From positions 1 to 64,000 of the forward strand of contig NZ_PYOC01000004.1 of NCBI RefSeq assembly GCF_003026215.1: a stretch of 64,000 bases of DNA, read 5' to 3'. Made by a program: the position numbers and the translations under genes. The notes beneath the pieces were generated by a model, which did not search any database, had not been told where the DNA came from, and was given only the letters and a program-made list of their open reading frames with translations. The first letter of the stretch is position 1; every line of letters starts with the position of its first letter. The stretch comes from Photobacterium indicum (GTDB lineage Bacteria; Pseudomonadota; Gammaproteobacteria; Enterobacterales; Vibrionaceae). Below, one piece after another: positions 9,362-17,369 of this stretch.

Positions 9362-11824
9362 ATGAATAAAAAATTACTTGCTTTGCTCGTTGCTTCAACG
9401 CTTGGCTTAACTGCGTGTGGTGATGATGCCACCACTTCTGGTGACCCAACATTAAATCCAAATATTGGTGAAAGTTTAAAAGCAGAAACAAAAATTAATT
9501 TCGACCTTGTTAGTGATCCTTCAAAACCTGTTATCGTTACACCAACTTACCTTGCAATGGACAGTTTTGACGGCACGATAAAAACGGATGGCGATGTCGG
9601 TACAGAAGGGTACTCAACGGATATTTCTAACCCTGCCGTTGCACTTGGCAAAACGGATGGCTGGAGCACAAACCAACCAATAATTATTGAGTTTACAGGC
9701 AATAACCTTAATGCTGAAACTGCTGAAGATGGTTTTTATCTTCTAGAAACGGGTGACCCAAGTTCATCGGATTATGCCAATACCTCCCCTACACCATTAA
9801 CGGTTGCTAATGGTGATTTCATAGTTAGTGCATCAGGTAAAACACTGACAATTATCTTCTTAAAACCTCTCAAGCCCGCTAGCCAGTACCAGTTTGCTGT
9901 TACATCTGATCTTAAGGATGAAAAAGGTAACCCAGTAGGAATGAGCAGCACTTATGCTGTATTAAAATCAACTACCCCAACACCAGATATGGCACTAGAG
10001 CCTGCACAAAAAGTTGCCCATTTAAGTGAAGCAACTTTTGCTGCAGCTGGAATAGATAAAGATAAAATCATCTTCTCTAACTGGTTTACAACTGCATCAG
10101 CTGGTGATGTGATGTATGCAGCAAAAGCGGCCTCAGCTCTAGCATTGCAAAAAGGAGCAGATAAAGTCTGGACAGGCACAGCAATTAGTACGGACGTGTC
10201 TTCTGAAGATCTCTCAAAGCTACTTACCATGACAACCCCTATTAAAGATACTGCTGCTTCAGATAATAATAAAGACGTATACAAAGGTAATGTCTACCTG
10301 CCTTACTATCTAGAAACAGATGCTGCAAAGTTTGCTTCAACACCTTGGCAGAGCGGCATGCCTAGCCTTGCCAGTATCCAGTATGTACTTGAAAATGGCC
10401 CAGATGCTGACAAAGCCATTGTGATGGCTAAGCTAACTGAACTTGAAATCACGCTTGAAGATCTCGAAAAAATTGCAACAAACCCAGAGATTCAGCTGAG
10501 AATCCTACCACTGTTAACAGGTCAAGATATCATCCTGTCCGATGGCAAGCCTTTAGATGAAGAGCGCCTGATTACTCGTTATAGTCCGGTGCCCAAACTT
10601 AAATCGGTTCAACAAGTAGAATATACACTTATCACACCGCCAGATGGCTCAGCTTGTCAGGCTGTGGGCGCTAACCAAGTGACTATTTTCCAACACGGAA
10701 TAACCGCCGACAAAGATACATTGCAAACCAGTAATCTTCCCGATGAAATTATTAGTAATTCATGTAACGCCATCTTCGCAATCGACCTACCGCTACATGG
10801 CACTCGAGGCATCTCACTTCCAGATGGAAGCACAGTTAATGCTTCAACAGATCCAAGCATCTTTCTGAACTTACTATATCTTCCTGTTGGTCGGGATAAT
10901 ATTCGTCAGAGCATTACAGATCAAATCAACCTGCGCGTAGCTATCGGTCTTCAGTTTGCAAGGATTGCAGCTGAGATAGAAGCCGGTGTTATCGATCCAA
11001 CCAGTGAACTCAACTGGCTTAGCCCAACCAAAGGCGTTAATTTTGTTGGTCACTCTCTAGGGGCAATTACAGGTATTGATTTGGCCTATGTTGCCAATCG
11101 TACGGTCAATGAAGAAACAGACCCGTTGCTCTTTAATATCAATAAGTTTGCGCTCGCAAACCCAGGAGCTGGTATTCCCTATTTACTTCTTGAGTCAGGC
11201 TCATTTGGTAACTTTGTCAAAGGTACTTTACTTTCGGCAAGCAGTGATGAATTTGCGGCGGTATGTAGTAACTCAGGCTTGATACAAATGGCAACTTGTT
11301 ATGGACTATACGAACGATCGCTAGTGAATAGTGGTAGTAATGAGTCACTCAGCCAACTCGAATCTATTTATAGCTTATACAGCGAATTTGCATATGCTTC
11401 TCAAACTATCTTGGATACAGTCGACCCACTCAATCACGCGCCACTTATTAGTGAACAAACGCCTGTTTATATGTCGATGACTATTGATGACAGTACTATC
11501 CCCAATTATCTGACACCAAGAGCAACGGTTGAGGGGACTGATATCATGAAACCCTACTCAGCATTTGCAGGTACTTTAAACCTTGTATCAGAAGCACAGC
11601 TGGGATTAACTCCAACAATAGATAATGTTACAGGAGACAAACCACTGAAAACGGCAGCCTTCTTCACTGTAGGAAGTCACACTAGTTTCATGCAAGAAAC
11701 GTCACTTCCCCCAGGCAAACCTGCGACCCTTGAAATGCAAGAGCATGTAGCTAGCCTGATTAATGGCGATGGTACCACCCTTACAGTTAACAACAACGGT
11801 GGTATTCTAACAACGACACCATAA
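9362..11824 (+). CDS. volA: VolA-type surface lysophospholipase (virulence-factor lipase family lipoprotein)
   Basis: An 820-residue lipoprotein: signal peptide with lipobox LTAC, lipidated Cys19. The N-terminal part (about 20-220) is the bacterial virulence-factor lipase N-terminal domain with an Ig-like segment (LKPASQYQFAVTSDLKDEKGNPV). The alpha/beta-hydrolase part has the nucleophile motif G-H-S565-L-G and a late His773 (VGSHTSF) as candidate catalytic histidine. V. cholerae VolA is a surface-exposed lysophospholipase A that releases fatty acids from lysophosphatidylcholine and is encoded next to a FadL homologue, exactly the context here. Strong RBS (AAGGAAA). It is probably co-transcribed with fadL and ends at the terminator at 11843. 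Confidence 0.88.
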   Translation: MNKKLLALLVASTLGLTACGDDATTSGDPTLNPNIGESLKAETKINFDLVSDPSKPVIVTPTYLAMDSFDGTIKTDGDVGTEGYSTDISNPAVALGKTDGWSTNQPIIIEFTGNNLNAETAEDGFYLLETGDPSSSDYANTSPTPLTVANGDFIVSASGKTLTIIFLKPLKPASQYQFAVTSDLKDEKGNPVGMSSTYAVLKSTTPTPDMALEPAQKVAHLSEATFAAAGIDKDKIIFSNWFTTASAGDVMYAAKAASALALQKGADKVWTGTAISTDVSSEDLSKLLTMTTPIKDTAASDNNKDVYKGNVYLPYYLETDAAKFASTPWQSGMPSLASIQYVLENGPDADKAIVMAKLTELEITLEDLEKIATNPEIQLRILPLLTGQDIILSDGKPLDEERLITRYSPVPKLKSVQQVEYTLITPPDGSACQAVGANQVTIFQHGITADKDTLQTSNLPDEIISNSCNAIFAIDLPLHGTRGISLPDGSTVNASTDPSIFLNLLYLPVGRDNIRQSITDQINLRVAIGLQFARIAAEIEAGVIDPTSELNWLSPTKGVNFVGHSLGAITGIDLAYVANRTVNEETDPLLFNINKFALANPGAGIPYLLLESGSFGNFVKGTLLSASSDEFAAVCSNSGLIQMATCYGLYERSLVNSGSNESLSQLESIYSLYSEFAYASQTILDTVDPLNHAPLISEQTPVYMSMTIDDSTIPNYLTPRATVEGTDIMKPYSAFAGTLNLVSEAQLGLTPTIDNVTGDKPLKTAAFFTVGSHTSFMQETSLPPGKPATLEMQEHVASLINGDGTTLTVNNNGGILTTTP

Positions 11825-11842
11825 ATTCGCTTCTTAAAACTA

Positions 11843-11876
11843 AAAAGGCTAGTCCATGTGGCTAGCCTTCTTTTTA
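11843..11876. terminator. Terminator between volA and the peroxiredoxin gene
   Basis: AAGGCTAG / CTAGCCTT stem, flanked by an A-run and followed by TCTTTTT; it can serve both convergent genes. Confidence 0.85.
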
Positions 11877-11932
11877 TCTATTTACGCATCATCAAAACAT
11901 TAACGAATTATTCAGCGTTTACACCAGTACGA

Positions 11933-12538
11933 TTACAAATCGTCGGTGTGCTCTGATAAGTATGCCGCGACACCTGCTGGTGATGCATCCATACCCTCTT
12001 TACCTTTTTCCCACTGTGCTGGGCACACTTCGCCATGTTCTTCATGGAATTGAAGTGCATCAACCATGCGTAGCATTTCATCAATATTACGACCCAGCGG
12101 TAAGTCATTCACCACTTGGTGGCGAACCATACCTTCTTTATCGATCAAGAATGAACCACGGAACGCAACGCCAGCTTCAGGATGTTCAACATCATAAGCT
12201 TTGCAAATTTCATGCTTGGTATCTGCAATTAGTGGGTACTGTACTTCGCCAATGCCGCCATCTTCTACTAGTGTGTTACGCCATGCGTTGTGCGAGAACT
12301 GAGAATCGATAGATACGCCAATAACCTCGACACCTTTACTTTGGAAATCAGCATAACGCTTATCAAAGGCAATCAATTCTGATGGACATACAAACGTAAA
12401 ATCTAGTGGGTAGAAGAAAATAACGGCGGCTTTACCTTTGATATTTTCAAGCAAGTTGTAACTATCAACAATTTCACCATTACCAAGCACTGCGGCTGCA
12501 GTAAAATCAGGTGCCAGACGACCTACTAATACACTCAT
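11933..12538 (-). CDS. Typical 2-Cys peroxiredoxin (AhpC/TSA family)
   Basis: Reduces H2O2 and organic hydroperoxides using a peroxidatic and a resolving cysteine. Cys51 (PLDFTFVCPSE) is peroxidatic and Cys172 (GEVCPAQW) resolving. GGIG (about 94-97) and a C-terminal YL motif resemble the GGLG/YF signature of hyperoxidation-sensitive enzymes. ATG 12538 is preferred over an in-frame ATG at 12550 because GGAG lies 7 nt before it; this gives 201 residues. No ahpF-like reductase gene is adjacent, so reduction is probably by thioredoxin. The upstream region carries two AACGTT palindromes and a TTGGCA-3-TGCCAA palindrome. Confidence 0.93.
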   Translation of the reverse strand: MSVLVGRLAPDFTAAAVLGNGEIVDSYNLLENIKGKAAVIFFYPLDFTFVCPSELIAFDKRYADFQSKGVEVIGVSIDSQFSHNAWRNTLVEDGGIGEVQYPLIADTKHEICKAYDVEHPEAGVAFRGSFLIDKEGMVRHQVVNDLPLGRNIDEMLRMVDALQFHEEHGEVCPAQWEKGKEGMDASPAGVAAYLSEHTDDL

Positions 12539-12646
12539 GGTTAACTCCATTAACTTTTAACGTTGAAATCGACAGTAACGTTATGTTCTGTCTACCAATA
12601 CAGTAAATCTCAGTATAGCGTCGTGAAGATGACAAGACTAAGACAC

Positions 12647-12661
12647 TTGGCACAATGCCAA
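12647..12661. promoter_or_regulatory. Perfect palindrome TTGGCA-CAA-TGCCAA, possible operator
   Basis: A perfect inverted repeat with a 3-nt centre in the 290-bp gap between the divergent peroxiredoxin and antiporter genes, 109 bp from the former and 168 bp from the latter. The binding protein is unknown. Confidence 0.4.
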
Positions 12662-12828
12662 TAAAATTCCGTACGAGTATCAACTTTTACTCGACATGTG
12701 AGAAAATTCCAGCAAACTGATTGTTTTTGAGTAGAACAGCTCAAAATATAATAAAAAAATGAGAAAAATAATTAAGTGCATCACATAATTAATAATTCTC
12801 TGCTTTTCACCTATGACATAACACAACG

Positions 12829-14166
12829 ATGGATCTTAGTTTTATGAACCCTGTAGTAATTTCGGTATGCGTCATGCTTTTACTCGCGCTCATGCGGGTT
12901 AATGTAGTAGTTGCGCTTACCTTTAGTGCCATAATCGGCGGCTTAATTGGTGGTATGCCATTAACCGAAGCAGTATCTGCATTTGAAGGCGGCCTAGGTG
13001 GCGGTGCAACGACGGCATTAAGCTACGCAATGCTTGGTACTTTTGCTGTCGCTATTTCCCGCTCTGGTATTACTGATGTATTGGCTCAAAAAGTCATCAA
13101 ACGCATTAGTGGACATGAGAATGCAGCAGCAGCAACTGGCGTTAAATATAGCGTTCTTATCATTTTAGTTTTACTGGCTATCTCTTCTCAGAACGTTATT
13201 CCGGTGCATATCGCGTTTATTCCGATTGTTATTCCACCGCTACTGCATGTTTTTGCTAAGTTAAAATTAGACCGTCGTTTAATTGCATGTGTACTAACGT
13301 TTGGTTTAGTAACACCTTATATGGTTCTACCTGTTGGCTTTGGCGGCATCTTCCTTAACAACATTTTGTTGAAGAACCTGCATGATAACGGGCTAGATGT
13401 AACCGCAAGCCAAGTACCCGTGGCGATGCTTTTACCTGCTGCTGGGATGATTTTCGGCCTACTTTTGGCAACATTTGTCACTTACCGCAAGCCGCGCGAG
13501 TATTCTGAAGAAAAAATTCTAGCTAACGAGCCCGAACACAAAGAAATTAACCTGCGCCATGTCTATATTGCGGTCGTCGCTATTTTTGCAGCACTAGGTG
13601 CTCAACTATATAGCGGATCGATGATTATTGGTGGTCTTGCTGGTTTCATGGTGTTCACATTTGGTGGTGTGATTAAGTGGAAGGAAACGCATGATGTGTT
13701 CACTAAAGGTGTACACATGATGGCAATGATCGGCTTTATCATGATTGCAGCTGCCGGGTTTGCTTCAGTAATGAAAGCAACAGGTGGTGTTGAAACACTG
13801 GTTAGTTCTCTTGCTACTGTTATTGGTGATAACAAACCACTAGCGGCATTATTGATGCTGGTTGTTGGCCTGTTTGTGACGATGGGCATTGGTTCTTCGT
13901 TCTCAACTATCCCTATTCTTGCCACGATTTATGTTCCTTTGTGCCTAACCTTTGGTTTCTCACCAATGGCGACAATCGCGCTTGTTGGTACAGCGGCTGC
14001 GTTGGGTGATGCGGGCTCACCGGCATCTGATTCAACGTTAGGGCCAACAGCGGGTTTGAATGCTGATGGTCAGCATGAACACGTTTGGGAAACAGTGGTT
14101 CCAACGTTCCTACACTACAACCTGCCACTTATCGCATTTGGTTGGTTAGCATCAATGGTTCTATAG
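12829..14166 (+). CDS. NhaC-superfamily Na+/H+ antiporter or amino acid permease (YuiF-like)
   Basis: A 445-residue inner-membrane protein with about 11-12 transmembrane helices. Features include [32 protein letters not shown] and, near the C-terminus, [25 protein letters not shown], typical of the COG2056/YuiF group in the ion-transporter superfamily. Members are annotated as Na+/H+ antiporters or predicted histidine permeases; the sequence does not decide which. ATG 12829 is used; no strong SD is visible. It is monocistronic, ending at the terminator at 14203. It differs from the second NhaC-type protein at 22.5 kb. Confidence 0.85.
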   Translation: MDLSFMNPVVISVCVMLLLALMRVNVVVALTFSAIIGGLIGGMPLTEAVSAFEGGLGGGATTALSYAMLGTFAVAISRSGITDVLAQKVIKRISGHENAAAATGVKYSVLIILVLLAISSQNVIPVHIAFIPIVIPPLLHVFAKLKLDRRLIACVLTFGLVTPYMVLPVGFGGIFLNNILLKNLHDNGLDVTASQVPVAMLLPAAGMIFGLLLATFVTYRKPREYSEEKILANEPEHKEINLRHVYIAVVAIFAALGAQLYSGSMIIGGLAGFMVFTFGGVIKWKETHDVFTKGVHMMAMIGFIMIAAAGFASVMKATGGVETLVSSLATVIGDNKPLAALLMLVVGLFVTMGIGSSFSTIPILATIYVPLCLTFGFSPMATIALVGTAAALGDAGSPASDSTLGPTAGLNADGQHEHVWETVVPTFLHYNLPLIAFGWLASMVL

Positions 14167-14202
14167 CCTTTGGTTAAATAACATAGGCAAACATAACATC
14201 TG

Positions 14203-14232
14203 AATCCGTCCTTTAAGGGGCGGATTTTTTTT
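14203..14232 (+). terminator. Terminator after the antiporter gene
   Basis: AATCCGTCC / GGGCGGATT stem (one G-T wobble), 6-nt loop, then a run of T. Confidence 0.85.
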
Positions 14233-14274
14233 ACCTGTCGATTGTTAACCTTTGCCTAGCCTATATCCCAACAA

Positions 14275-14310
14275 ATTCTCGCGGATACGAACATCTTGAG
14301 GTAACTTGGT
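14275..14310 (+). promoter_or_regulatory. Copy A of a 36-bp conserved leader element, upstream of rof
   Basis: ATTCTCGCGGATACGAACAT followed by CTTGAGGTAACTTGGT. It is 31/36 identical to 60932-60967 and ends 33 nt before the rof start. Its role is unknown; see findings. Confidence 0.55.
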
Positions 14311-14342
14311 TATATATCTACTGACAAAATCACAGGACGCAT

Positions 14343-14609
14343 ATGAGTGATTACCAACCGATTCAATGCCAACGGTACGACTTTATCGAGATTGCTTGTA
14401 TGCGACGTTATCTGCTTTCTATCGAACTCAATGATCAGACAACTTTGGTCGGCACGGCGATTGACACCAAAACCCAAGCAGATAAAACAGAATGGTTAAT
14501 CATAGAGCAAGATGGACAATCGCAATCAATACGCTTAGATACCATTATTGCTATTACCCCACTCACTGCGAATGCTGAATTCGGGCGGGAATTAATTGCA
14601 GGTAGCTAA
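14343..14609 (+). CDS. rof: Rho-binding antiterminator (Rof/YaeO family)
   Basis: Small Sm-fold-like protein that binds Rho and inhibits Rho-dependent termination. The 88 residues align by eye with E. coli Rof: YQPIxCxxYDxxExAC at the N-terminus, LTxELxD and the strand near EWLIIEQDGQSQSIRLDTIIAI. The RNA-competing acidic surface is partly kept (DFIEIACMRR). It stands alone with its own terminator. A 36-bp element that recurs 46 kb away lies just upstream, hinting at specific leader control. Confidence 0.88.
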   Translation: MSDYQPIQCQRYDFIEIACMRRYLLSIELNDQTTLVGTAIDTKTQADKTEWLIIEQDGQSQSIRLDTIIAITPLTANAEFGRELIAGS

Positions 14610-14622
14610 ACAGCCAGATACA

Positions 14623-14649
14623 ACAAAGCCCCAACCTGCGGGGCTTTGT
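14623..14649. terminator. Bidirectional terminator between rof and grxD
   Basis: ACAAAGCCCC / GGGGCTTTGT perfect 10-bp stem with a 7-nt loop between convergent genes. Confidence 0.85.
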
Positions 14650-14691
14650 ATACATAACCCCACCTAAAAGAAGGGGGGAATATATTAGCGC

Positions 14692-15033
14692 TTACTCAGC
14701 AGCAGCTTCGCCATCACGACGTACAGCAGCTTCTTTGATTAGCGGCTGAAGTTCACCTTTCTGGAACATTTCCAGAACGATATCACAACCACCAATTAGC
14801 TCACCTTCGATCCACAATTGTGGGAAAGTTGGCCATTGTGCGTAAACAGGTAGTTCTGCACGGATGTCTGGGTTTTGAAGAATATCGACGTAAGCAAACT
14901 TCTCACCACATGACATTAGCGCTTGTGACGTTTGAGATGAAAAACCACAGCTTGGTAGTTTTGGAGAGCCTTTCATGTACAGCAGAATTGGGTTTTCTGA
15001 AATCTGCTGCTTAATCTTATCGATGGTTTCCAT
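14692..15033 (-). CDS. grxD: Monothiol glutaredoxin 4
   Basis: A 113-residue CGFS-type glutaredoxin; Cys29 of the CGFS motif binds a bridging 2Fe-2S cluster with glutathione, and the protein acts in Fe-S cluster trafficking. Glutathione- and fold-defining segments are present (LLYMKGSPKLPSCGFS, WPTFPQLWIEGELIGGCDIV). The C-terminus carries a short acidic Ala-rich extension. RBS GAGGAAG lies in the leader. It is divergent from sodB across about 259 bp; grxD-sodB adjacency is known in enterics and Vibrio. Confidence 0.95.
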   Translation of the reverse strand: METIDKIKQQISENPILLYMKGSPKLPSCGFSSQTSQALMSCGEKFAYVDILQNPDIRAELPVYAQWPTFPQLWIEGELIGGCDIVLEMFQKGELQPLIKEAAVRRDGEAAAE

Positions 15034-15216
15034 AGCTTCCTCTTACAACAATTTGCTTATATAGGGTCTTATAACAGTCACATTCTACTTTGTCACGGAC
15101 TGGAAAAAAACGCCTATTATCTGTAAGGATATATTACATGACGATTATTAGCGTTTAGGGCTTTTAATAAAGTAAAAACTTGCTAAAATAAAACTCGTCA
15201 GTTTAGAAAAATAATG

Positions 15217-15263
15217 CAGGCTCGTTTGAAGTCTGCCGGAAGCAATGTCGAGGGCTTGACCCT
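15217..15263 (+). promoter_or_regulatory. sodB 5' leader with two hairpins
   Basis: A first imperfect stem around 15217-15237 (GCAGGCT...AGTCTGC) and a second, GAGGG-CTTGA-CCCTC (15249-15263), precede the sodB RBS. In other bacteria the sodB leader is a target of the iron-responsive sRNA RyhB; whether that holds here was not testable. Confidence 0.45.
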
Positions 15264-15292
15264 CTCAAATATACCAAATGGAGAATTGAGCA

Positions 15293-15877
15293 ATGGCATT
15301 TGAATTACCAGCTCTACCGTACGCAATCAACGCTCTTGAGCCACATATCTCTCAAGAAACGCTAGAATACCACCACGGTAAGCACCACAACACTTACGTT
15401 GTTAAGCTAAACGGCCTTGTTGAAGGTACTGATCTAGCAGAGAAATCTCTTGAAGAAATTATCAAGACTTCAACTGGTGGTGTATTTAACAACGCAGCTC
15501 AGATCTGGAACCACACGTTCTACTGGCACAGCCTAAGCCCTAACGCTGGCGGCGAACCAACGGGTGAAGTAGCAGACGCTATCGCTAAAGCATTCGGTTC
15601 TTTCGAAGAATTCAAAGCGAAATTCACTGATTCAGCAATCAACAACTTCGGTTCTTCTTGGACTTGGCTTGTTAAGAACGCTGACGGCTCTCTAGCAATC
15701 GTAAACACATCTAATGCTGGTACTCCAATCACAGAAGAAGGTGTTACTCCTCTTCTTACGGTTGATCTATGGGAACACGCTTACTACATCGATTTCCGTA
15801 ACGTTCGTCCTGATTACATGGCTGCTTTCTGGTCACTAGTAAACTGGGAATTCGTAGCGAAGAACCTAGCGGCATAA
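15293..15877 (+). CDS. sodB: Superoxide dismutase, Fe-type
   Basis: Cytoplasmic Fe-SOD of 194 residues with ligands His27, His74, Asp158 and His162 (VDLWEHAYY). The Fe-type second-sphere Gln70 sits in FNNAAQIWNHTFYW. RBS GGAG is 8 nt before ATG 15293. Codon use looks highly optimised (many CTA, GGT, AAC), suggesting strong expression, in contrast to the Fur-box-controlled Mn enzyme at 4.6 kb. A strong terminator follows. Confidence 0.97.
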   Translation: MAFELPALPYAINALEPHISQETLEYHHGKHHNTYVVKLNGLVEGTDLAEKSLEEIIKTSTGGVFNNAAQIWNHTFYWHSLSPNAGGEPTGEVADAIAKAFGSFEEFKAKFTDSAINNFGSSWTWLVKNADGSLAIVNTSNAGTPITEEGVTPLLTVDLWEHAYYIDFRNVRPDYMAAFWSLVNWEFVAKNLAA

Positions 15878-15911
15878 TATCGCTTCATTGCGGATCAATT
15901 ATTGCCAACAG

Positions 15912-15936
15912 AGCCTGCTTAATTGCAGGCTTTTTT
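15912..15936 (+). terminator. Terminator after sodB
   Basis: AGCCTGC / GCAGGCT stem, 6-nt loop, then TTTTTT. Confidence 0.9.
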
Positions 15937-16146
15937 ATAGCTGTCTTTTTATCTCTTAATAATAAGGGGAGTTTTACTATCAAGTCCAACAATACTTTTG
16001 GCCTGATTTATAACCTCACCTGTATGCTTAATTACCAATCTATTCATATTCAGTTCATGTAAGCTTCAGAAAAATAAAAACTTACATTCCGGCATATTTT
16101 TTAACCTTTGCCTGACATTCCCCACCGTCATAGCACGTAAAAAAAA

Positions 16147-16177
16147 GCTCTTATTAAAAATAAAATATTCAAAGAGC
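16147..16177 (+). promoter_or_regulatory. AT-loop hairpin over the RBS region of the RND adaptor
   Basis: GCTCTT (16147-16152) pairs with AAGAGC (16172-16177), which contains the GAG likely to serve as Shine-Dalgarno 8 nt before the ATG. It might limit translation. The 235 bp before it (15937-16146, after the sodB terminator) hold no gene that I can support. Confidence 0.35.
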
Positions 16178-16184
16178 CCGACAA

Positions 16185-17369
16185 ATGAATAAAAAAAGCA
16201 TTTCGAACATACTGCTTGTGAGCTCATTAATGTCACCCATATCTGCTGCAATTGCCAATGAACAAGCCCCTGTTCCTGTCACTATTGAAACCATTTCAAC
16301 GCGATCTTTTGAAGACATTATTCAAGAAGTGGGAAAGATTAATGCTATTGATTCTGCCGCGCTTACTTTCAGTGCCGGAGAAAAAATCACCGCCATTCAC
16401 TTTAAAGATGGTGATACAGTGAAAAAAGGCGACCTAATTGCAGAACTAGATAGCACCAAGGCCAAAGCCGATTTCGATAAAGCCAAAAGCTCTTTAGGGT
16501 TAGCAAAAACCAAACTTGCTCGTATTCAAAACTTGCTCGCCAAACAGCCTGATGCTTTATCTCCACAAGATGTGGATGAAATGAAAGAAGAAGTGAATCT
16601 AGCAAAAGCTGATTTTAGCCAGAAAAAAGCAGCATTAGGTGATTATCAAATCATTGCACCATTTAATGGTCAGCTTTCTAGCTTTACCCAGTCTATCGGC
16701 AGCCATATCGCGGCATCGGCTACACTGGTCAGCATCTATAACCTCAACCCTGTTGAAGTGAAATACGCCATAAGCCAAAACGATCTAGGTAAAGCCGCTA
16801 AAGGACAAACGGTAACAGTTACGGTGGAAGCGTTTAAAGAAGCGACCTTTGAAGGTGTGGTTGATTATGTCGCACCTGCTGTCGATGTCAGCTCTGGGCG
16901 TGTAGAAATTCATGCCCGTATTGATAACCCAGATAATCGTCTTGCCCCAGGTATGTTTGCTAACGTAAAACAGCTTTTCCATAAAGGTAACTCACACCTC
17001 GTCGTGCCACAAAACTCGGTATTGGCGCAAAACGACGAACGTTATGTCTGGCTTTATAACAATGGTGGCACGACCAGACAGGATGTCACATTGGGGAAAA
17101 ATACCAATGACGGCTATGTCATTGTGGATACAGGCCTAAAGGAAGGAGATCAGGTTATAACGACTGGTCAACAAAAGCTTGAAATCAACACACCTATCAC
17201 CGTCATTAACCATAAGCCAGCGGGTAAAAAAAATGCGGTTCCAGCACCGGTGAAGCCGGAAGCAGAACTCACACCAGAACCCGTTGAACCATCTGCAGCA
17301 GTGGCACCAATATCGGCTAAATCAACATCGGTTATGGCAAATGAAACACCAACAAACGAGGTGAACTAA
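16185..17369 (+). CDS. RND efflux periplasmic adaptor (membrane fusion protein)
   Basis: A 394-residue HlyD/AcrA-type adaptor linking an inner-membrane RND pump to an outer-membrane channel. It has a signal peptide (cleavage near AAIA-NEQ) with no lipobox Cys. A biotinyl-lipoyl-like half domain (ITAIHFKDGDTVKKGDLIAELD) is followed by a helical hairpin (about 95-150), the second lipoyl half (YQIIAPFNGQLSSF) and a beta-barrel domain. The last roughly 50 residues are a Pro/Ala/Glu-rich low-complexity tail, longer than in AcrA. The stop overlaps the pump ATG by one base. No TolC-type gene or regulator is adjacent. Confidence 0.9.
   Translation: MNKKSISNILLVSSLMSPISAAIANEQAPVPVTIETISTRSFEDIIQEVGKINAIDSAALTFSAGEKITAIHFKDGDTVKKGDLIAELDSTKAKADFDKAKSSLGLAKTKLARIQNLLAKQPDALSPQDVDEMKEEVNLAKADFSQKKAALGDYQIIAPFNGQLSSFTQSIGSHIAASATLVSIYNLNPVEVKYAISQNDLGKAAKGQTVTVTVEAFKEATFEGVVDYVAPAVDVSSGRVEIHARIDNPDNRLAPGMFANVKQLFHKGNSHLVVPQNSVLAQNDERYVWLYNNGGTTRQDVTLGKNTNDGYVIVDTGLKEGDQVITTGQQKLEINTPITVINHKPAGKKNAVPAPVKPEAELTPEPVEPSAAVAPISAKSTSVMANETPTNEVN

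Noticed and set aside
14294..14330. SigmaE-type promoter within the shared 36-bp element (GTAACTT)
   Set aside because: No TCTGA-like -10 at 16-17 bp in either copy.
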